A DNA stretch of 64,000 nucleotides from Flavobacterium panacagri (GTDB lineage: Bacteria > Bacteroidota > Bacteroidia > Flavobacteriales > Flavobacteriaceae), in contig NZ_CP119766.1 of assembly GCF_030378165.1 (NCBI RefSeq), forward strand, positions 496,001-560,000, read 5' to 3'. Below, piece after piece: positions 37,252-45,460 of this stretch (position 1 is its first letter; every line of letters starts with the position of its first letter). The notes beneath the pieces are model-generated. The model was given only the letters and a program-made list of their open reading frames with translations. It did no database searches and was not told the origin of the DNA. The translations under genes were made by a program, and so were the position numbers.

Positions 37252-37292
37252 AGCAACTTTAAACTTGAAACCTTAAACTTTGAACTAAAACA

Positions 37293-38000
37293 ATGAAAGA
37301 TCTTTTTGGAAAAGCCATATTTGATTTCCATACCAATAATTCACCTGAAGATATTATAACCGAAACTTCAATTTCTGAAGAAGACGAAATGAGTGTTGAA
37401 TATCTTTTTCGTACTTATAATGAAATGCCGAAAATTGAACAAAAAGCATTACAATTAGCTAAAGGAAAAATACTTGATGTGGGATGTGGTGCCGGAAGTC
37501 ATGCTTTATCACTGCAAAATGAACGAAATTTAGAAGTAATAGCAATTGATATTTCTGAAAAAGCAATTGAAACCTGTCTTCTAAGAGGTGTTAAAAGCGC
37601 TAAAGTTCAAAATATTCTAGACTTTGAAGGAGAAAAATTTGATACCATTTTACTTCTAATGAATGGTACAGGTATTTTTGGCAAGTTAAAAAACTGCAAT
37701 GAATATCTCACTAAATTAAAAATGCTATTAAATCCAGATGGACAAATTTTAATTGATAGCTCTGATATCATTTATATGTTTGACGAAGACGAAGATGGAG
37801 GTAAATGGATTCCTTCTGAAAACGACTATTACGGAGAACTTGTATTTAATATAAAATATAAAAATGAAAAAGAAGAACCATTTGACTGGTTGTATTTAGA
37901 CTACAACACTCTTCAAAATGCCGCAATTGCTAATGGATTAAAATGCGAACTTATCCTTGAAGGCGAACATTATGATTATTTAGCAAAACTTTCTATCTAA
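37293..38000 (+). CDS. Class I SAM-dependent methyltransferase
   Basis: 235 residues. SAM motif I ILDVGCGAGSHAL (about residues 61-73), followed by an acidic residue at the end of strand 2 (AIDISEKAIE) and motif IV-like FDTILLLMNGTGIFG. The substrate is unknown. It is 14 bases upstream of the YfiT-like gene on the same strand, so they are co-transcribed. Confidence 0.88.
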   Translation: MKDLFGKAIFDFHTNNSPEDIITETSISEEDEMSVEYLFRTYNEMPKIEQKALQLAKGKILDVGCGAGSHALSLQNERNLEVIAIDISEKAIETCLLRGVKSAKVQNILDFEGEKFDTILLLMNGTGIFGKLKNCNEYLTKLKMLLNPDGQILIDSSDIIYMFDEDEDGGKWIPSENDYYGELVFNIKYKNEKEEPFDWLYLDYNTLQNAAIANGLKCELILEGEHYDYLAKLSI

Positions 38001-38014
38001 ACAAATTTAAAATT

Positions 38015-38560
38015 ATGACAGAATTAGATTTAGAAAAATTAAAATATCCAATTGGAAAATTTACAGCTCCTGATCATTATTCTCCAGAATATCTTTCAGA
38101 AAAAATGGAAGAAATCAAGACTTTTCCTGATAGATTAGAAAAAGAGGTAATTCATTTAACCAACGAACAACTGGACACCCCTTATCGCCCTGATGGATGG
38201 ACTGTTCGACAAGTAGTTCATCATTGCGCCGAAAGCCATATGAATTGCTATATTAGAATTAAATGGGCGTTAACTGAAAATAATCCTGTAATCAAAGCAT
38301 ATGATGAAGTTCTTTGGTCTGAATTAAACGATAATTTAACAATGCCAATTGAACCAACTCTAGAATTATTAAAAGGACTTCATTTTCGATTGGCCTATAT
38401 TATGAAAAACCTATCTGAATCTGATTTAGAAAAGACCTTTGTTCATCCTTCTGATAATTCTGAAAACAAACTCAAAAAAATTATTGGAATGTACGCTTGG
38501 CACAGCAATCATCATTTAGCACATATCACTACTTTAAAAAGCTATAAAGACTGGAAATAG
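38015..38560 (+). CDS. YfiT-family (DinB-like) bacillithiol transferase-type protein
   Basis: 181 residues of a four-helix DinB/YfiT fold. The usual metal-binding His set is visible: VRQVVHHCAES and WHSNHHLAH, three His in family positions. YfiT-type proteins transfer bacillithiol or hydrolyse small substrates; bacillithiol occurs in this phylum. Substrate not known. It shares an operon with the methyltransferase and is followed by a terminator. Confidence 0.85.
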   Translation: MTELDLEKLKYPIGKFTAPDHYSPEYLSEKMEEIKTFPDRLEKEVIHLTNEQLDTPYRPDGWTVRQVVHHCAESHMNCYIRIKWALTENNPVIKAYDEVLWSELNDNLTMPIEPTLELLKGLHFRLAYIMKNLSESDLEKTFVHPSDNSENKLKKIIGMYAWHSNHHLAHITTLKSYKDWK

Positions 38561-38574
38561 TTATTATAGATAAA

Positions 38575-38603
38575 AAAAAATCTCTTCAAATGAAGAGATT
38601 TTT
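38575..38603. terminator. Bidirectional terminator after the YfiT-like gene
   Basis: Arms aaaaatctcttca and tgaagagattttt, convergent with queE. Confidence 0.8.
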
Positions 38604-38606
38604 AGT

Positions 38607-39239
38607 TTATGGTATGTTCAAATATTTATGTGTCTGCAATGAGACTCTCCATTTCGGGTTATTCATTACATAATCAACAATAAGCGGCGTCATTTCTTCT
38701 TTTTTACTCCATTCTGGCTGCAGAAACAAAATAGCATTATCATTAACCAATTCTGCTTGTTCTTCTGCAAAAATAAAATCGTGCTTATTGTAAATGATTA
38801 CTTTTAACTCATGCGCATTGTCGTACACAGTCTGAGTTGGCAATTTATTTTTTTTAGGAGAAAGACAAATCCAATCCCAAGTTCCAGATAATTCAAAAGC
38901 ACCAGAAGTTTCAATATGGACTTTTAAATTCTTCTCTTTTAATCTATTTGTTAAAAGAGTCATATCCCAAGAAAGAGGCTCTCCACCAGTTACAACAACC
39001 GTATCAGCATATTTTGCCGCATTTTCTACAATTAAATCAATGCTAGTTGGCGGATGAATTTCAGCATTCCAGCTTTCTTTCACATCACACCAGTGACATC
39101 CTACATCGCATCCTCCAATTCTAATAAAATAAGCAGCTCTTCCTGTATGCGAACCTTCTCCTTGAATGGTATAAAACTCTTCCATCAAAGGAAGCATAGC
39201 TCCTTTATTTACCTCTAATTGTATTTCTTTTGATAACAT
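38607..39239 (-). CDS. queE: 7-carboxy-7-deazaguanine synthase
   Basis: 210-residue radical-SAM enzyme of queuosine synthesis; it converts 6-carboxy-tetrahydropterin to 7-carboxy-7-deazaguanine. The cluster motif is C44-x3-C48-x2-C51 (GGCDVGCHWCD), preceded by the family segment FYTIQGEGSHTGRAAYFIR. VVTGGEPLSW supplies the SAM-binding GGE motif. The length is normal. A good promoter precedes it; queA, another queuosine gene, lies at the end of the window. Confidence 0.93.
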   Translation of the reverse strand: MLSKEIQLEVNKGAMLPLMEEFYTIQGEGSHTGRAAYFIRIGGCDVGCHWCDVKESWNAEIHPPTSIDLIVENAAKYADTVVVTGGEPLSWDMTLLTNRLKEKNLKVHIETSGAFELSGTWDWICLSPKKNKLPTQTVYDNAHELKVIIYNKHDFIFAEEQAELVNDNAILFLQPEWSKKEEMTPLIVDYVMNNPKWRVSLQTHKYLNIP

Positions 39240-39256
39240 TATTCTATTTTAAAGTG

Positions 39257-39285
39257 CAAAGATAGTCAATAATATACGGAACAAA
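39257..39285 (-). promoter_or_regulatory. Promoter of queE
   Basis: On the minus strand TTTG (39282-39285), 17 bases, then TATCTTTG (39257-39264), 17 bases before the ATG. The -33 TTTG is the last part of the T run of the preceding terminator. Confidence 0.7.
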
Positions 39286-39317
39286 AAAAACCGATAGTTT
39301 ATTGAACTATCGGTTTT
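39283..39317 (-). terminator. Terminator of the exb-tonB-pstS-TPR operon
   Basis: Arms aaaaccgatagtt (39287-39299) and aactatcggtttt (39305-39317), T8 on the minus strand, 23 bases after the TPR stop. Confidence 0.85.
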
Positions 39318-39339
39318 CTATTTATTTTAAAAATCTAGA

Positions 39340-41007
39340 TTATTTTAAAGATTTTATAGACTGCGCAGCGTATGAATTTGCTGGATCTAATACTAAAGTT
39401 TTATTGAAATATTCAATCGCTTTAGCTTTATCAGTATTAGCATAAGCTGCACCGATACTGTTGTAAGACTCTATAATTTTTTTAGCTGTAGCCGGTTTAG
39501 CTAATTCTTCAGCACCTTTAGCTGTCATTTTAGCAACATACTCTTCGTAGTTTTTTATGATCAAATCATCTTTATCTAGTAAAGAGTTGATTCTTGCTTT
39601 GTACAAATATGCTTCATCATAATTAGGAGCAGTAGTTAAAATTTTATCAAAAGCTGCATCTGCTTTACCTAAAGCTACTGCATCACGAGATTCTTTTGGT
39701 TTACTAGCATTTCCATAGTATAAAGAAATTCCATAATAAACACTATCATCTAAGTAATTTTTAGACTCTGGATTATTAGCTCCAAGTTCAAAAATAGCTG
39801 CAGCTTGATTGTATTGTTTTTTACCAAACAATTCTTTTCCAAAATCTGCAAATTCCTCAACTACTAGAGGCTCTAATTCGATTGCTTTTTTAATATCAGC
39901 CAAACCTGCATCAAAAGCAGCTTGATCAATTGTTCCGTCAGCAGCAGTTCCTTTTTTAATTTTTGACAATCCTAAGTAATAGTAATCTCTACCAATTGCT
40001 TTATTTCCTGGCGCTTTAATAAAATCCTCAATAGATTTGATAGCTACGTCAACGTTTCCATTTTCATAAGCAGCATATCCTAAATATCTGTAAATTCTAG
40101 GATTCACTTTATCCTCAGCAATCATTTTGTTTGCTACAGTTTCTAATTGCTTGTAATCTTTAACCAAGATCAAGAAATCTGCGTGACGCATTTTAGAATC
40201 TAAAGAGTAATCTGTTAAACTTAGATACTTCTCATAGTTTGTGATTGCGTTTTGTAAATTAACTTTAGCTGTAGAAGGTTTGTTTCTAGCCCATTTATAG
40301 TAAGTTTCAGCAAGCTCTCTGTAAACCGGCCCGTAATTAGCGTTTAAAGCAATTACTTCATTAAATGATTTTATTGCTTCATCATAAGATTTAGCTCCTT
40401 TTAACAAAACACCTAATTGCATTTTTGCTCTTAACAAAGTATTGTCAGCTGTAAATGCATCACGGTAAGATTTATAAGCATCGTTTTGATTGTTTGATCC
40501 ATAATATGCATCCCCGATAGCTAAAAGAGCTTGAGCATTTTGCGGATCAACTAACAAAGCACGTTTCAAAACATCGACAGCACTTTTATAATCAGGATTT
40601 TCAGAGTTCATATAAGCTCTTGCGATATAAATAAATTCATTTACATCTTTCTTTCTCATATCTTTAGTTGCTAGCGTAAAATTTGCCTGAGCAGCAGCCG
40701 TATTTTTAGCATCTAAATCTAATTGCCCTAAACCAATATAGCTTAAGTTTTTCTTATCTGAAGCTTGCAATCCATTATTGTAGTAGATTTTCGCAGAATC
40801 TACAACAGACTGATTTAGATAAACATTCCCTAAAACAAAATTTGCCTCACCATCTGAAGGTTTAGATTTGATGATTGATTTAAGGATTGACTTTGCTTTA
40901 TCAAACTGTTCTGCATCAATCGCTTTTTTTGCTTCGTTGATGTCTTGCGCTTTTGCCGTGGTAGCCGAAACAACTAAGGCAAGACTAAAAATTTTAAATT
41001 TATTCAT
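39340..41007 (-). CDS. TPR-repeat exported protein
   Basis: 555 residues with a Sec signal peptide (cleavage near AKAQ, residue 20) and at least ten tetratricopeptide repeats across its length (for example AQALLAIGDAYYGSNNQNDA, and PVYRELAETYYKWAR). No catalytic motif. TPRs mediate protein contacts, so this is likely a periplasmic scaffold. It is the last gene of the Exb/TonB operon, 16 bases after the PstS-like gene. Low-complexity Ala/Lys-rich content fits TPR helices. Confidence 0.85.
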   Translation of the reverse strand: MNKFKIFSLALVVSATTAKAQDINEAKKAIDAEQFDKAKSILKSIIKSKPSDGEANFVLGNVYLNQSVVDSAKIYYNNGLQASDKKNLSYIGLGQLDLDAKNTAAAQANFTLATKDMRKKDVNEFIYIARAYMNSENPDYKSAVDVLKRALLVDPQNAQALLAIGDAYYGSNNQNDAYKSYRDAFTADNTLLRAKMQLGVLLKGAKSYDEAIKSFNEVIALNANYGPVYRELAETYYKWARNKPSTAKVNLQNAITNYEKYLSLTDYSLDSKMRHADFLILVKDYKQLETVANKMIAEDKVNPRIYRYLGYAAYENGNVDVAIKSIEDFIKAPGNKAIGRDYYYLGLSKIKKGTAADGTIDQAAFDAGLADIKKAIELEPLVVEEFADFGKELFGKKQYNQAAAIFELGANNPESKNYLDDSVYYGISLYYGNASKPKESRDAVALGKADAAFDKILTTAPNYDEAYLYKARINSLLDKDDLIIKNYEEYVAKMTAKGAEELAKPATAKKIIESYNSIGAAYANTDKAKAIEYFNKTLVLDPANSYAAQSIKSLK

Positions 41008-41023
41008 CTTTATCGTAATTAAT

Positions 41024-41947
41024 TTATTCTTTATCTTTTATAATTTCACTTCTAATATTAAGCTTACGTCCAGGAGTTTTATATGGCAGCAAACCAGATT
41101 TTAAAACAATACGCTGGCCAATATCTCCAGCTATAAACGAAGCAAACCCCATTCCTAATCCTGTGTATCCCTGACAATTAACAATAAACAAATCACGTGC
41201 CAAAGGATACTTACCTATCTCAAGGTCGTTTTGAGTAGGACTGTAGTATTCATTATCCTTCAATCCTTTAACATACAAAACATTTATTTTCTTTACAGTC
41301 TCCAACATATCTGGAGTTGGCTGGTAAATCCAATTTACTCCAATAACTCCAATCATTCCCTCATTCTCAGAAACAAACTTAATGACCTCATTATTTGTTT
41401 TAAAAGAAAAAACACCAGACTTAGGCACCTCGTTTATCTTAGCCAAATCTTTCATGTAACGAACAGTACTAGAATTTGGATTATCGAAAACTAAACCTTT
41501 AATTTTTGAATCTGATTTTCCCTGAAGAAAATCAATTACACTTTTCAACGCAATTAGTGTATCATTATTGCTCTTGCTTGAAATAAATGCAATAGCATCA
41601 TGTGCAAAAGGTGTAACACGAGGATTAATCTTCTTTTTTTCAAAACGAGCCTTTTCTTCAGCTGTCAAATCTCTTGTTGTAATTGCAACTTTGGCTCTTT
41701 GATTTAGCAAATCATTAATGACTTCGGCTTCTGATTTTGGTTTAACTTTAATTTTTGCATCATAGTAAGTCCCTTCAAAAACAGCAACCTGATCGTCTAC
41801 AATTTGCTTAACTGTTTCATCAACTGCAACATCAATTGAACCTTTCAAGATGGTTTCCTTTTCAGCTTCGTTCTTGTTTTTTTGGTTGCACATGACAAAC
41901 AAAAAGACAAAAATTACCAATCCTAAAGTCTTACTATATTTCAACAT
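41024..41947 (-). CDS. PstS-like substrate-binding lipoprotein
   Basis: 307 residues. Lipoprotein signal with the lipidated Cys at residue 20 (FLFVMC) and a periplasmic binding-protein fold of the phosphate/PstS type (GSIDVAVDETVKQIVDDQVA, TTRDLTAEEKARFEKK, NPNSSTVRYMKD). The usual phosphate ABC permease genes are absent. In this operon it is placed between a small membrane protein and a TPR protein, so it may serve the TonB machinery or as a sensor. The ligand is unknown. Confidence 0.8.
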   Translation of the reverse strand: MLKYSKTLGLVIFVFLFVMCNQKNKNEAEKETILKGSIDVAVDETVKQIVDDQVAVFEGTYYDAKIKVKPKSEAEVINDLLNQRAKVAITTRDLTAEEKARFEKKKINPRVTPFAHDAIAFISSKSNNDTLIALKSVIDFLQGKSDSKIKGLVFDNPNSSTVRYMKDLAKINEVPKSGVFSFKTNNEVIKFVSENEGMIGVIGVNWIYQPTPDMLETVKKINVLYVKGLKDNEYYSPTQNDLEIGKYPLARDLFIVNCQGYTGLGMGFASFIAGDIGQRIVLKSGLLPYKTPGRKLNIRSEIIKDKE

Positions 41948-41952
41948 AATTA

Positions 41953-42180
41953 TTATTCTTTTGAATTAATTAATCTTAAAAATCTTATCCCGGAATATAT
42001 AATAAGTAGACCACCAAAAGCATATCTATATTTCCATTCCATGTTAAGCGGAAGCTTCTCCCAAAACATGATCATTAAACCGAGTACAAGATAAATTAAA
42101 AAAAACAGTATTCCTAAAACAAGAAGAAATCGCTCTTTGAGCGATTTCTTCTGAATATTATTAAGTATATCTTTTAACAT
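41953..42180 (-). CDS. Small two-segment membrane protein
   Basis: 75 residues, not recognised. Two hydrophobic segments (about 18-40 and 52-68) flanked by Lys/Arg. Its ATG overlaps the tonB stop by one base (TAATG), and it ends 5 bases before the PstS-like gene begins, so it is a translated member of the operon rather than noise. Confidence 0.75.
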   Translation of the reverse strand: MLKDILNNIQKKSLKERFLLVLGILFFLIYLVLGLMIMFWEKLPLNMEWKYRYAFGGLLIIYSGIRFLRLINSKE

Positions 42181-42983
42181 TATTCTGCAGATTGAATAGT
42201 AATAGGTAGAGAGTATAATACCCTAACTTTTTTACCATTTTGCTCGCCAGGAGTCCATTTTGGACATTTTTTAAGAACACGAATTGCTTCTGCTCCTGTA
42301 CCGTAACCGATATCCCTTAAAACTTTAATGTCGGTTAATGAACCGTCTTTTTCAACTACAAACGTAACGTAAACTTTACCTTTTAAACCTTCTTCTTCTG
42401 GAGTCTTATAATTGTTTCCTACGAATTTGTAGAATTTCTCAATACCTCCAGGGAAATCTGGTTTTACTTCGATACCAGCTGTGTTATATACAGTGTTATC
42501 TTCTTGGATTACCTCCTGAACTGGCCCTTTACCAACTGGCTCGTCAACAGTTAAAACTGCATCTGGATCTCCTTTGATGGTTTCAGCACCAACTTTTTTG
42601 TCCTTCAAATCCACAATTTTTGGTGGATCTTCAGTAACTTCTTCAGCCTTTGCAACCACAGGTTTAACGAATTTAACCTGATCCACTTTTGGTGGTGGTG
42701 GTGGTGGTGGCGGTTGATTTGGTTTAATTTCCTCTTTTTTCTTTGGAGGTAATTTTACCGTTGCAATCTTAACATCGTTGTTTTCTTCCACTTCTTTAGA
42801 ATCTGGTAAAAAACTCGCAATAAGAGGTGCAGCCACAGCAAAGCTAAAAATAAGTGAACCAATCACAAGTGCTTTCACAGTTGTTTTTCCGTTCGATTTT
42901 CTTAGCTCGTATGCTCCATATATCTTATTACGTCCTTCGAATACGATATCAAGCCACTGATTTTTTATAATATCTAATTTCAT
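42180..42983 (-). CDS. tonB: Energy transducer TonB
   Basis: 267 residues. One membrane segment (about residues 32-55), a Pro/Lys-rich periplasmic linker with a run of eight prolines (about 92-99), and a TonB C-terminal domain (about 180-267) containing GLKGKVYVTFVVEKDGSLTD and KKCPKWTPGEQNGKKVRV, both typical of Bacteroidetes TonB. It transmits ExbB/ExbD motor force to outer-membrane TonB-dependent transporters. It follows two exbD genes in the operon. Confidence 0.93.
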   Translation of the reverse strand: MKLDIIKNQWLDIVFEGRNKIYGAYELRKSNGKTTVKALVIGSLIFSFAVAAPLIASFLPDSKEVEENNDVKIATVKLPPKKKEEIKPNQPPPPPPPPKVDQVKFVKPVVAKAEEVTEDPPKIVDLKDKKVGAETIKGDPDAVLTVDEPVGKGPVQEVIQEDNTVYNTAGIEVKPDFPGGIEKFYKFVGNNYKTPEEEGLKGKVYVTFVVEKDGSLTDIKVLRDIGYGTGAEAIRVLKKCPKWTPGEQNGKKVRVLYSLPITIQSAE

Positions 42984-43022
42984 ATCTCTTGATTTTTTAA
43001 TTTGATAAAACTAAGATCGCTC

Positions 43023-43583
43023 TTATTTTTTATCTATTAATTTCGTTTCCTCTGGTGAAAACTCAGGAACAATCGCATAAGTATCTACTTCTGAAATTGC
43101 CATCTCATCCAAAATATCAACCAAATTACGATAATTTGATTTTTTAGTTGGTTTAATGATCACAATGATACCGTTTTTAGGTTTCCCTAATGCAGCAGAA
43201 TAAGCTAAAACATTCTTTTTTTGTTTTAACAATTCTCTACGGATACCGTCTTTACCATACGTAATGTCTTTAGGGCCTACCTTTGGAGTAGCTAACAAAC
43301 CCATATAGTAAACCATTTTGTTATCAGCACCTAACATTATTGTCATGGTACGATTCTCGTCTACCTTAGTATCAACTTTAGGTTTATTTGGATCATCGTC
43401 TTTATCTGGCAATGACAAATCCATCGATTGAGGTTTTGACAACGAAGTAGTTAACATAAAGAACGTAATCAATAAGAATGCCAAATCCACCATCGCCGTT
43501 AAATCGACTTTTGAATTCTGCTTTTTACTTCTTACTTTACCGCCTTTACCACCACCGCCGTCGCCAGTATTTAATTCAGCCAT
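43023..43583 (-). CDS. exbD: ExbD-family protein (second in operon)
   Basis: 186 residues. It begins with a Gly/Lys-rich stretch, then one membrane segment (about 30-48) preceded by KVDLTAMVDLAFLL, with the conserved Asp. The periplasmic domain carries the usual C-terminal fold. It is 18 bases after the other exbD gene and is a diverged paralogue. Two ExbD proteins per ExbB are typical of the Bacteroidetes TonB operons. Confidence 0.9.
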   Translation of the reverse strand: MAELNTGDGGGGKGGKVRSKKQNSKVDLTAMVDLAFLLITFFMLTTSLSKPQSMDLSLPDKDDDPNKPKVDTKVDENRTMTIMLGADNKMVYYMGLLATPKVGPKDITYGKDGIRRELLKQKKNVLAYSAALGKPKNGIIVIIKPTKKSNYRNLVDILDEMAISEVDTYAIVPEFSPEETKLIDKK

Positions 43584-43601
43584 TTTAGTGTATTTTTTTA
43601 A

Positions 43602-44213
43602 TTAAAAGTCTCTCCCTCTCTTACCTGTAACTAAGTTAAAGGAATTGATTTTCTGATCTTGTAAAATATCCATAATTTTTTTAATTTTTGGATATTCTTC
43701 CTTAGCATCTCCTTTAATAGCAATCTGCAATTCTTTGTCATCTAAATCAATTGTAGCTCTTCTAGAGATTAGAAGCCAATCTTTTAATTGATTATCTAGT
43801 GAATCCAATGGAATTCCAGGCTGTTGTGCTTTGGTTCTGTCCGCCGCTTTCATGTCAATGATCTGCTTTAAACCTGTAATTGGCACACCAAAATCGTCCA
43901 TAAGAGCAAATTTGTTTTTGTCTTCTTCTGAAAACTCAACACCATATTTTGCTCCCATCCCTTCAAGAGTTTTTTTACGAACCTCTCTACCTTTGATGTC
44001 AAAAAACACTTTTCCTTGTCCTATTGTAATAATAGCCAAATCTGTATCTGGCAATTTAGTTTGAGCAACAGAAGAAGGCATGTCTACAGGAAGTGCCTCA
44101 GGCACTTTAGCAGTAGCGGTCAAAATAAAGAACGTTAGCAAAAGGAATGCAACATCACACATCGCAGTCATATCTGTCGATGTCGACTTTTTTTTCATTT
44201 TTATTTTAGCCAT
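43602..44213 (-). CDS. exbD: ExbD-family protein (first in operon)
   Basis: 203 residues. Membrane segment at about 18-36 with TDMTAMCDVAFLLLTFFIL (conserved Asp), then a periplasmic domain. It follows exbB at 42 bases and is more Cys-containing than its partner. It forms the motor with ExbB. Confidence 0.9.
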   Translation of the reverse strand: MAKIKMKKKSTSTDMTAMCDVAFLLLTFFILTATAKVPEALPVDMPSSVAQTKLPDTDLAIITIGQGKVFFDIKGREVRKKTLEGMGAKYGVEFSEEDKNKFALMDDFGVPITGLKQIIDMKAADRTKAQQPGIPLDSLDNQLKDWLLISRRATIDLDDKELQIAIKGDAKEEYPKIKKIMDILQDQKINSFNLVTGKRGRDF

Positions 44214-44255
44214 TATCTTTTATTTTATTTTTTTGATATAAATATCAAAAATTAA

Positions 44256-45080
44256 TTATTGTCTTAAACTTCCTCTGAATTTTCTGTAAGTATTAACGAT
44301 AGTAGTACCAGCCTCATCGATAGAGTAAGTTAAATCGTCAATTTTAGCAGTAAAGAAGTTGTAAGAAACAATTGCCAAGATAGAAGTAGAGATACCTGTA
44401 GCAGTGTTGATAAGTGCCTCAGAGATACCTGTTGCAAGAGCAGCCTGGTCAGGAGTACCAGCAGAAGCTAACGCACCAAACGCTTTAATCATACCAGATA
44501 CAGTTCCTAATAATCCTCCTAATGTACCTAAAGATACTAAAGTAGAGATAATAGTCATGTTTTTCTCTAACATTGGCATTTCTAATGAAGTTGCCTCTTC
44601 AATTTCTTTGTGGATTACTTCTGAAGCTTCCTCGCTGTTGAATCCTTCTTTTTTAACATCTTGGTATTTTACCAAAGCAGATTTAATTGCATTTGCAACT
44701 GAACCTTGTTGTTTGTCACATGAAGCGATAGCAGCTTCGATGTTTCCTTCTTTAATACTAGCTTGAACACTTTTCATGAATTTGTCAAGATTAGTTTTTC
44801 CAGCAGCTTTACCGATAACAATAAATCTTTCAATAGAAAAAACAACAACCATTAAAAACATACCTAATAATACTGGTACGATGAAACCTCCTTTATATAC
44901 TTGTCCTAATGTATTGATTGGATGTCCTGTTTCTGGATTACCTCCTTCGAAGTTAGCAGAATCCCCCATGATTACTTTCCAAATAAACACCCCTACTAAG
45001 ATACACGCTACAATAATGATTCCCGTAATCATTCCTCCGCCATTTGAAGTGCTTTCTTTTTTAACTTTAACGTTTGCCAT
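44256..45080 (-). CDS. exbB: MotA/TolQ/ExbB proton channel protein
   Basis: 274 residues. An N-terminal hydrophobic segment (about 16-38), a second near 67-90, and the MotA/TolQ/ExbB core with two segments (about 175-200 and 222-245) including LVSLGTLGGLLGTVSGMIKA. It has an extra N-terminal segment compared with classical ExbB. First gene of the operon; a -7 box lies 64 bases upstream of the start codon. Confidence 0.92.
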   Translation of the reverse strand: MANVKVKKESTSNGGGMITGIIIVACILVGVFIWKVIMGDSANFEGGNPETGHPINTLGQVYKGGFIVPVLLGMFLMVVVFSIERFIVIGKAAGKTNLDKFMKSVQASIKEGNIEAAIASCDKQQGSVANAIKSALVKYQDVKKEGFNSEEASEVIHKEIEEATSLEMPMLEKNMTIISTLVSLGTLGGLLGTVSGMIKAFGALASAGTPDQAALATGISEALINTATGISTSILAIVSYNFFTAKIDDLTYSIDEAGTTIVNTYRKFRGSLRQ

Positions 45081-45460
45081 TTTTTTTAATTTTAATAGTT
45101 TTAAATAATTTTTATTTTTTAGTTATATTTAACTTGTAGAGGAGCAAATTTATACGTTTAGTTTAAATAAAAAAACTTTTTTTAATTTTATTGATCGAAA
45201 TTTAACTTCAATTTAAAAAATATCTCATTAAATTGCCAGCATCATTTTTTAGATAAAACAAAAAATGGGACGATAATTAGAAAAATTACAACGTTTTAGT
45301 AAATATTCAAAGATTCCTTTGATATCTTCTTAAAAAGCTGCGAATTTTTTTTTTATTAAATTTTCAATCAAAAAAAGCTTTTTCTTACTAAAAAAAACAT
45401 ATAAAAAACGCCCAAATACAGAGCAATACTCATATAATCACCTAAATTACAAATAAAAAC
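45081..45460. other. Divergent intergenic region
   Basis: 380 bases of very AT-rich sequence between exbB and the HerA-like gene. Contains one clear -7 box for exbB and nothing else I can name. Confidence 0.5.
45145..45152 (-). promoter_or_regulatory. -7 promoter box TAAATTTG for the exb-tonB operon
   Basis: TAAATTTG on the minus strand matches TAnnTTTG, 64 bases before the ExbB ATG. The -33 element is not clear. Confidence 0.5.
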
